A DNA stretch of 11,816 bases from Candidatus Symbiothrix sp. (GTDB taxonomy: Bacteria > Bacteroidota > Bacteroidia > Bacteroidales > Azobacteroidaceae), in assembly GCA_031270925.1 (NCBI GenBank), contig JAISWY010000256.1:1-11816 (forward strand), read 5' to 3'. Shown here piece by piece: positions 7,376 to 11,816 of this stretch (positions are counted from its first letter, which is position 1; every line of letters begins with the position of its first letter). The translations under genes and the position numbers were made by a program. The notes beneath the pieces were generated by a model, which worked only from the letters and a program-made list of their open reading frames with translations, did no database searches and was not told where the DNA came from.

Positions 7376-8188
7376 TTATTTTAAAATCACTTTTTTGATA
7401 TGGACGGCCGAACCGTTATCCAAAGCAACGAATGCTAGGCCTTGGTAATTCAAAGAAACCGAAAATTCGGAATCGGCCACCGTACTGTAAAGTTCCTGAC
7501 CGGTAAGGGTATAGACTTTCACTTTTGTTTGGCCGTTCAGCTTGCGGGCGTTCAGCCTGCCGTTATTGCTCCATACTTCGCTTGCGTCGATGGTATGATC
7601 AACAATACCGGTAGCATTTCTCAACAAAGTAATATCATCCATATAGCCCGTGAAAGCGCCCAAAGTGGAATGGCTGGTAAACGAGAGGCAAATCCGGTCG
7701 AAAATGAAGTTTTTCTGTGCTTCCAATAACGGGAAATAGAGGGTTTGCCATGCGCCGCCGCCGGTGTATGCGGGAAGGCTTGCAAAAGTCCAATTGCCTT
7801 TGTAGGTGCTTCCATCTTCAATCGTGAAATAGAAGATAAGTCCTGCCGCATCAGCCGATTTGAAATTGAGCGACCATCCATTAAAATCGTTGCTGTTGTA
7901 TGTACCGGGCATGGGCAAAAGAAATGCACCCGTTTTGCCGGCGCCGTCGTAAGTAACTTTGGCTACTTTGTTTCCCAAAAAGCCCGGATCGGATACTGCG
8001 CCTGTTCCATCGTTTTTCCCATCGTTAATACTCAATCCGCCCCATGCTACCCACGGCCATGTGGATGAACCCACAGTGCCCGGAACCGTGTTGTCGAAAT
8101 CATACAAAAGCAAATCATCCGTTCCCGCATACGCCGGAGCAAAAAGCCCAGCTAAAAATAAAAAACTAAAAAATTTTAATGTTCTCAT
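7376..8188 (-). CDS. Secreted beta-sandwich (CBM-like) protein with T9SS C-terminal sorting domain
   Basis: This 270-aa secreted protein shows no catalytic motif that I recognise. Residues 1-21 are a signal peptide (APAYA, then GTDD). Residues 25-190 look like a galactose-binding-type jelly roll of the kind used by carbohydrate-binding modules: it opens LLLYDFDN, has exposed aromatics (WPWVAW at 44-49, Trp105, Trp133, Trp147), and closes with GYMDDITLLR, the usual last strand of such folds. Residues 205-270 match a type-A T9SS sorting domain (VKVYTLTGQELYS, then a Lys-rich end HIKKVILK), which would be removed as the protein is exported to the surface. It follows the GH74 gene by 46 bp and precedes the hairpin and susC, so a glycan-binding helper for the GH74 enzyme is the likeliest role. 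The CBM family is not assigned. Binding is inferred; the sorting domain is better supported. Confidence 0.78.
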   Translation of the reverse strand: MRTLKFFSFLFLAGLFAPAYAGTDDLLLYDFDNTVPGTVGSSTWPWVAWGGLSINDGKNDGTGAVSDPGFLGNKVAKVTYDGAGKTGAFLLPMPGTYNSNDFNGWSLNFKSADAAGLIFYFTIEDGSTYKGNWTFASLPAYTGGGAWQTLYFPLLEAQKNFIFDRICLSFTSHSTLGAFTGYMDDITLLRNATGIVDHTIDASEVWSNNGRLNARKLNGQTKVKVYTLTGQELYSTVADSEFSVSLNYQGLAFVALDNGSAVHIKKVILK

Positions 8189-8234
8189 GATAAATTAATT
8201 TTAAAGTGAATACTAAAGTATATTTTAATTGTTA

Positions 8235-11200
8235 CTAATGAATAATTTTATAAGAAACCGCTTGCTCGCCGTCGTTGAGGCTTACGATGAAAACTCCCGA
8301 CAACCAACCGGATAAATTAATGGAAAAATCGCTATCGGATTGTCGGGCGCAGACCAACGCACCCATCGTATTGTAGATACGCATTTCGGTCGGCTTTTGT
8401 ATATTCCTGACAGTCAAATCATTATCCCGATAATCAATGGCTATGCCCTTCGATGTTATTTCTTGGATGGCCGTTGAAGTGGATTCCACGCCGTAAGCAA
8501 ATCCGGCTTCGCCAAAGCAGATATATACTTTTCCGAAGGTATCTTTATCGCCGTCGATGTCGTCCACAAAACCGTAAATGCCCAAGGGGTAATCGCAGAT
8601 TTGCGTCCATGTTACTCCCGCATCGGTCGAGCGCCAGACGCCGTGCGTTCCGTTGGAAACGCCCGCTACAAAAATCGTGGGATAGCCGTCGGCCGTTTTC
8701 GCTTTCCCGAAGCCGACGCTGAAAGCCTGTTGCAAGCCGCTGTTGGCAGTCCACATTTGCGTCCAGGTAGCGCCGCCGTCGGTCGAATGCCACAAGCCAC
8801 CGGAAGGATTGCCGACTGTTTTTCCTTCGGCAATCCACAAATCCTGTGCGCGACCGGGAACCGTTTTCATCATTATGTTGGCGCGACCGGGGAAGGGACT
8901 GTCGCTCATTTTCGTCCAAGTGGCGCCGCTGTTGATCGAACGGAAAATGCCGTCGTTGTGATAGAAATAGAAGGTCGAAGCGTTTACTCTGTCGGCGCAC
9001 AATGGTTTGCGGGACGAGGGATAGTTCGTGTATCCCGATGAAGTAATGCCGGAAAAAGAGCCTTGCGTCCAAGCCGAGCCTTTGTTGGTCGTGTAATAAG
9101 GCAATTTTCCATTGGCGGGAAGATAAACGATATTGTCTTTGCTGTTGGCCGACACTGCGATGCAACCGTATTCAAAATCGGTGGGAATCGACGCGAATTT
9201 CGTCCAAGTCTGTCCCTTGTCGGATGAATAAGCGCTCGTATTTAGCTTGTCGTTGATGTGGTTGTGGAAAACAGCGGCGACAAACGACGGATCGGCCGCA
9301 CAATAGTCGATATGCCATGCCGACATAAACGACGGCCACGCACGTTTGGCATTGTACTGGTCGGGATTGATATGGCAGAAAACGCCGACATCCCATTGTG
9401 CGCTCAAAGGATAGCCGCCCGGAGGTGATAAAACGGTGTTTCCGCAGGTTTCTTCGATGCCTCGGCTCGCTTCTTCCCACTGAATTTGCGAATCGGCCAG
9501 GTCTTTTGTCCACCAAACGCCGAAGCCTTCGGCAAACCATACTTTGCCCGCGTCGAAGGGGTCGAACTGTATTTCGCCCACGCTCAACCAATAGGTTGTT
9601 TGCTTGGCTAACCATTCCACGCCGTTGCTGCTCAATTTGAAAGAGCCTTGTGAAGTCCAAGTAGTGCCGCCGTTGGTGGAAGTATAGGCGTTCTGACCGT
9701 TGTTGCAGACAACCATAATCCGTTGATTATTCGTCGGATCGACGGCAATATCCCAATAATTCTTGTTGCCGCCGGGGGTAATGCTCGTCCATGTTCCAGC
9801 CGTAGAATATTTCCAGACTTGTCCCGTAGCGCCGTCTTCATTGGCGAAGCAGACATAATACGTTCCGTCGCTTGACAATTCGGCGTCGCGCGGGCGGGGA
9901 CTGCTGATGGTGGAAATTTTCGTCCAGTTCGCTCCGGCGTCGGCGCTTTGATAAACGCCTTGACCATCGACGGTTACGAAAATTTTATTGGTACGCGAAT
10001 TGGTCGTTCCCGAATTTTTGTCGAAAACAATGGTATTGACGCCGTGGTTGGCCGTTCCGTTGGGAATGGCGCTGATTTTCTGCCAGCCGGAGCCGCCGTT
10101 GTAGCTTGCCCACAAGCCGCCGTTGATGCTGCCGAAATAGACTACTTCGCTGTTGTTCGGATCGACCACCAAACGTTCGCCTTCCTGCCGGCCGACGCCA
10201 TTGGGGGCCATCGTGGGTGTGCCGGCGCCATAATAATTGGTCGAAGTCCACGTATCGCCGCGATCGACGCTTTTAAATACTTGATTTTTGAAAGCCATAT
10301 AAGCGATATTGGGATTGGAGGGCGCTCCGCAAATACTTGTTACGCCTTCGTAGCCCGCATAGCTCACGAAACCGGAAGGAATGGACGTAGAAGTAACAAT
10401 CTGTTTCCAAGTTTGATTGGCCGCATCCCAACGATAGGCGCCCGAAACGTCGGCTCGCACATACATCAAATCTCTTTCCGTGGGATGAATCCACAGACCG
10501 ACTACCCAGCCGCCACCGCCGACTTTCAGCGGTCGCCACAAATAATTGCCGTAAACGATGCCGGGTATGTCCGGATCTTCGGGATCTTCGGGATCGGTCG
10601 GATCGCTTGTTCCGCCCTCCGTGTCCACGATAAGATACGGGCGAAGCGAAGCATCATTTGCTTCTTTGGAGTGAATATTGAATGGCGAATATTGCAAGCC
10701 GGCCGCAGAGCATTTTATCGCCAAAACGACTTTGCTGTTGGCGGCGCTTACTCCGGCAAGCAACTGGGCCTTGTCGAGTGTGATTTGAAATTCCACATTG
10801 TAGAAATTGGCTTTTTCCACTGCAACATCTCCAAGCAATGTTGAACTTACGCCGGATGCCGTATAATTGCTCTGAACCGTATTGTTTTCCTGCGATTCGT
10901 CAAAAGTAAATCCGTTGATTTTCAGTATATTCAACTTCATATCGCTCGGATCGTTAGCGTTGAAATAATATTGCAGGGCAAAATGGAATTTCAAACTTTG
11001 AACGGCCGACACGTTCGCGGCGTAAGGCGCCAAATCAAATTCAAACAAGGCTACGCGGGATTGCTGGTGCGTATCGCTGCCGTTGTATTTGACGATAAGC
11101 ATATTCACGTCGCCGTAAGAAGTCGTTGCATTGTTGAACTGTACATAAGTATCCTTGGTGGGACTTACATTTCCGGTTGTTCCCGCCGCGGGAAGCGCTA

Positions 11201-11255
11201 CAGACAAGAGCGCTCCCAGCAGGCAGAAAAGGCTTGCTTTTTTAATGTATTTCAT
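8235..11255 (-). CDS. Secreted GH74-family endo-glucanase/xyloglucanase with CBM96-like and T9SS domains
   Basis: This is a 1006-aa multidomain enzyme. Residues 1-24 are a signal peptide. Residues 30-212 resemble a DNRLRE/CBM96-type module (SPTKDTYVQF, ...RVALFEFDL, ...RPYLIVD). Residues 216-232 are an acidic Pro-rich linker. Residues 237-925 form the GH74 double beta-propeller, opening YLWRPLKVGGGGWVVGLWI. Nine Asp-box repeats (S-x-D/N-x-G-x-T-W type) lie at 329, 384, 437, 526, 677, 722, 773, 824 and 876. Candidate catalytic aspartates are Asp269 in RADVSGAYRW and Asp622 in AQWDVGVFCH, just after the family signature GIEETCGNTVLSPPGG (599-614). Residues 935-1006 are a type-A T9SS sorting domain ending SYKIIH. 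GH74 enzymes mostly cut xyloglucan backbones, and some cut other beta-1,4-glucans. The Asp boxes could attract a generic sialidase label, but no sialidase Arg triad is apparent. It should act outside the cell, upstream of SusCD uptake. Confidence 0.9.
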   Translation of the reverse strand: MKYIKKASLFCLLGALLSVALPAAGTTGNVSPTKDTYVQFNNATTSYGDVNMLIVKYNGSDTHQQSRVALFEFDLAPYAANVSAVQSLKFHFALQYYFNANDPSDMKLNILKINGFTFDESQENNTVQSNYTASGVSSTLLGDVAVEKANFYNVEFQITLDKAQLLAGVSAANSKVVLAIKCSAAGLQYSPFNIHSKEANDASLRPYLIVDTEGGTSDPTDPEDPEDPDIPGIVYGNYLWRPLKVGGGGWVVGLWIHPTERDLMYVRADVSGAYRWDAANQTWKQIVTSTSIPSGFVSYAGYEGVTSICGAPSNPNIAYMAFKNQVFKSVDRGDTWTSTNYYGAGTPTMAPNGVGRQEGERLVVDPNNSEVVYFGSINGGLWASYNGGSGWQKISAIPNGTANHGVNTIVFDKNSGTTNSRTNKIFVTVDGQGVYQSADAGANWTKISTISSPRPRDAELSSDGTYYVCFANEDGATGQVWKYSTAGTWTSITPGGNKNYWDIAVDPTNNQRIMVVCNNGQNAYTSTNGGTTWTSQGSFKLSSNGVEWLAKQTTYWLSVGEIQFDPFDAGKVWFAEGFGVWWTKDLADSQIQWEEASRGIEETCGNTVLSPPGGYPLSAQWDVGVFCHINPDQYNAKRAWPSFMSAWHIDYCAADPSFVAAVFHNHINDKLNTSAYSSDKGQTWTKFASIPTDFEYGCIAVSANSKDNIVYLPANGKLPYYTTNKGSAWTQGSFSGITSSGYTNYPSSRKPLCADRVNASTFYFYHNDGIFRSINSGATWTKMSDSPFPGRANIMMKTVPGRAQDLWIAEGKTVGNPSGGLWHSTDGGATWTQMWTANSGLQQAFSVGFGKAKTADGYPTIFVAGVSNGTHGVWRSTDAGVTWTQICDYPLGIYGFVDDIDGDKDTFGKVYICFGEAGFAYGVESTSTAIQEITSKGIAIDYRDNDLTVRNIQKPTEMRIYNTMGALVCARQSDSDFSINLSGWLSGVFIVSLNDGEQAVSYKIIH
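8604..10271 (-). repeat. Nine Asp-box (BNR) repeats in the GH74 propellers
   Basis: Nine copies of a nine-residue Asp-box are visible, for example SVDRGDTWT, SADAGANWT, STNGGTTWT, SSDKGQTWT, STDGGATWT and STDAGVTWT. Four fall before and five after the region holding the GIEET signature, consistent with two propellers. They also leave a repeated DNA pattern on the plus strand (cgtccangt, then gcgccgncg, then cggtcgaa) about every 150 bp. The 151-residue gap between boxes four and five contains the putative second catalytic aspartate. Confidence 0.85.
10573..10608 (-). repeat. Four 9-bp tandem units encoding the acidic Pro linker of the GH74 protein
   Basis: Plus-strand units GGATCTTCG, GGATCTTCG, GGATCGGTC and GGATCGCTT lie end to end. 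Read on the minus strand they fall within the codons for the DPT-DPE-DPE-DP linker between the CBM96-like module and the GH74 domain. Because each unit is 9 bp, gain or loss changes the linker by three residues and keeps the frame. Confidence 0.75.
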
Positions 11256-11280
11256 TTGTTTTTTTAATTATGTTTTTTAA

Positions 11281-11816
11281 TTATTTAATGATCACTTTCG
11301 TTGCTCTGTTTCCCGATTTCACGATATAAACGCCTGCTTTTAATGCTCCCTGCACTTTTTGTCCCATCAGATTATAGAATACCTGCGGTTGAGATGGTTG
11401 TATGTTGGCGATGCCGGTTACGACTTGTGGTGCGCGGAAAGCAATAGCGAAACGGTCGGCGTTGTCGGCAATATCCGAAGTAAATTCGTAGGATGCGCCG
11501 CTTGTCAAATCAAATTCCCATTCGGCGGTTTTGTCAATCAGGCAGGCGTTGGCGATATTGTTTAAGGTGCTTGCGCTGATGCTGAATGAACCTGCCGTTC
11601 CTGTTTTGAAACCGAGGGCAAATTCGCGGTCGGCGGCTTGACCGTTGAAACTGTTGATGACGGCTTTTTCCGTTCCCGCCAAAGTGTAAATTTCGGGGAT
11701 GGCGACGTGGTTGTTGCTCATTTTTTCCGAATCGAAACGGTCGAAATCGTTGCTTGCGCGATTATCAAAAAGGATTACAGCATTGTCGACATTTATTCCG
11801 TTGCTTACTTGTAAGC
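11281..11816 (-). CDS. C-terminal part of a T9SS-secreted surface protein, start off window
   Basis: Only the last 177 codons are present. The frame is open to the right edge, so the Met at 11721 is internal and not the start. The visible N-terminal part (VDNAVILFDNRASNDFDRFD) and the following region to about window residue 130 resemble the beta-rich module that commonly precedes the sorting domain in large Bacteroidota surface proteins. The last 45 residues (VTGIANIQPSQPQVF, then YNLMGQKV, GVYIVKSGNRATKVIIK) are a clear type-A T9SS sorting domain. It sits 25 bp upstream of the GH74 gene on the same strand and is probably in the same operon. The catalytic or binding part lies outside the window, so no function can be given. 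Another secreted enzyme or an adhesin would both fit. Confidence 0.82.
   Translation of the reverse strand, partial: LQVSNGINVDNAVILFDNRASNDFDRFDSEKMSNNHVAIPEIYTLAGTEKAVINSFNGQAADREFALGFKTGTAGSFSISASTLNNIANACLIDKTAEWEFDLTSGASYEFTSDIADNADRFAIAFRAPQVVTGIANIQPSQPQVFYNLMGQKVQGALKAGVYIVKSGNRATKVIIK

Noticed and set aside
8189..8234. Palindromic ATACT-AA-AGTAT and AT-only arms between the GH74 and 270-aa genes
   Set aside because: The 2-nt loop is too small, the arms are short and A/T only, and no T-tract follows. It is probably chance in an AT-rich spacer.
8604..10271. Exo-sialidase assignment from the Asp-box repeats
   Set aside because: Asp boxes occur in many propeller enzymes. The GGGGWVVGLWI opening, the RADVSGAYRW motif and the GIEET...SPPGG signature are GH74 features, and no sialidase Arg triad was apparent.
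9948..10844. 298-aa plus-strand open frame opposite the GH74 gene
   Set aside because: It lies wholly antisense to a strongly recognised coding region, has no domain or signal peptide that I recognise, and is explained by GC-rich third codon positions of the real gene.
11719..11721. Met at 11721 as the start of a 146-aa protein
   Set aside because: The frame continues upstream without a stop to the window edge, with sequence that fits the same module, and there is no signal peptide after this Met.

Overview
The window looks like part of a polysaccharide utilisation locus (PUL) from a member of the Bacteroidota, probably a Bacteroidales-type anaerobe that has a type IX secretion system (T9SS). 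The evidence is a SusC/SusD pair, surface-lipoprotein signals, several T9SS-type C-terminal sorting domains, leaders rich in A and T with no clear Shine-Dalgarno sequence, and AT-rich spacers between more GC-balanced genes. Ordinary gut Bacteroides lack T9SS, so a Paludibacter-, Dysgonomonas- or Porphyromonas-like lineage, or an uncultured relative, fits better. The species cannot be named from this sequence.

All eight genes lie on the minus strand, so transcription runs from the right edge to the left edge. In that order they are: (1) the C-terminal end of a large T9SS-secreted surface protein (11816-11281, start off the window); (2) a 1006-aa secreted GH74-family enzyme with an N-terminal DNRLRE/CBM96-like module and a T9SS tag (11255-8235); (3) a 270-aa secreted beta-sandwich protein with a T9SS tag, probably a free-standing glycan binder (8188-7376); (4) a strong intrinsic-terminator-like hairpin (7365-7317); (5) a SusC-like TonB-dependent transporter (7288-4088); (6) a SusD-like lipoprotein (4075-2444); (7) a small PKD/Ig-like lipoprotein (2409-2026); (8) a 91-aa secreted protein with a C-terminal membrane-anchor signal (2012-1737); (9) a GH3 glycosidase cut by the left edge (1752-1).

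Gaps are 25, 46, 87, 12, 34 and 13 bp, and the last pair overlaps by 16 bp. This suggests one operon with an internal hairpin just before susC. A plausible model, which is inference, is as follows. The T9SS-exported GH74 endo-enzyme cuts a xyloglucan-like beta-glucan outside the cell, helped by the CBM-like protein. SusD and the small lipoprotein capture the oligosaccharides and SusC imports them. The periplasmic GH3 enzyme then trims them from the non-reducing end. No regulator, and none of the usual xyloglucan side-chain enzymes (GH31, GH2/GH35, GH43, GH95), lies in the window, so the substrate is provisional.

No tRNA, rRNA, CRISPR array, insertion sequence or integrase was seen. No intergenic stretch exceeds 87 bp. 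The points most worth a second look are the hairpin between the secreted enzymes and susC, the mixture of T9SS and lipoprotein surface routes in one gene cluster, the unrecognised 91-aa anchored protein, and the T9SS-tagged CBM-like protein.
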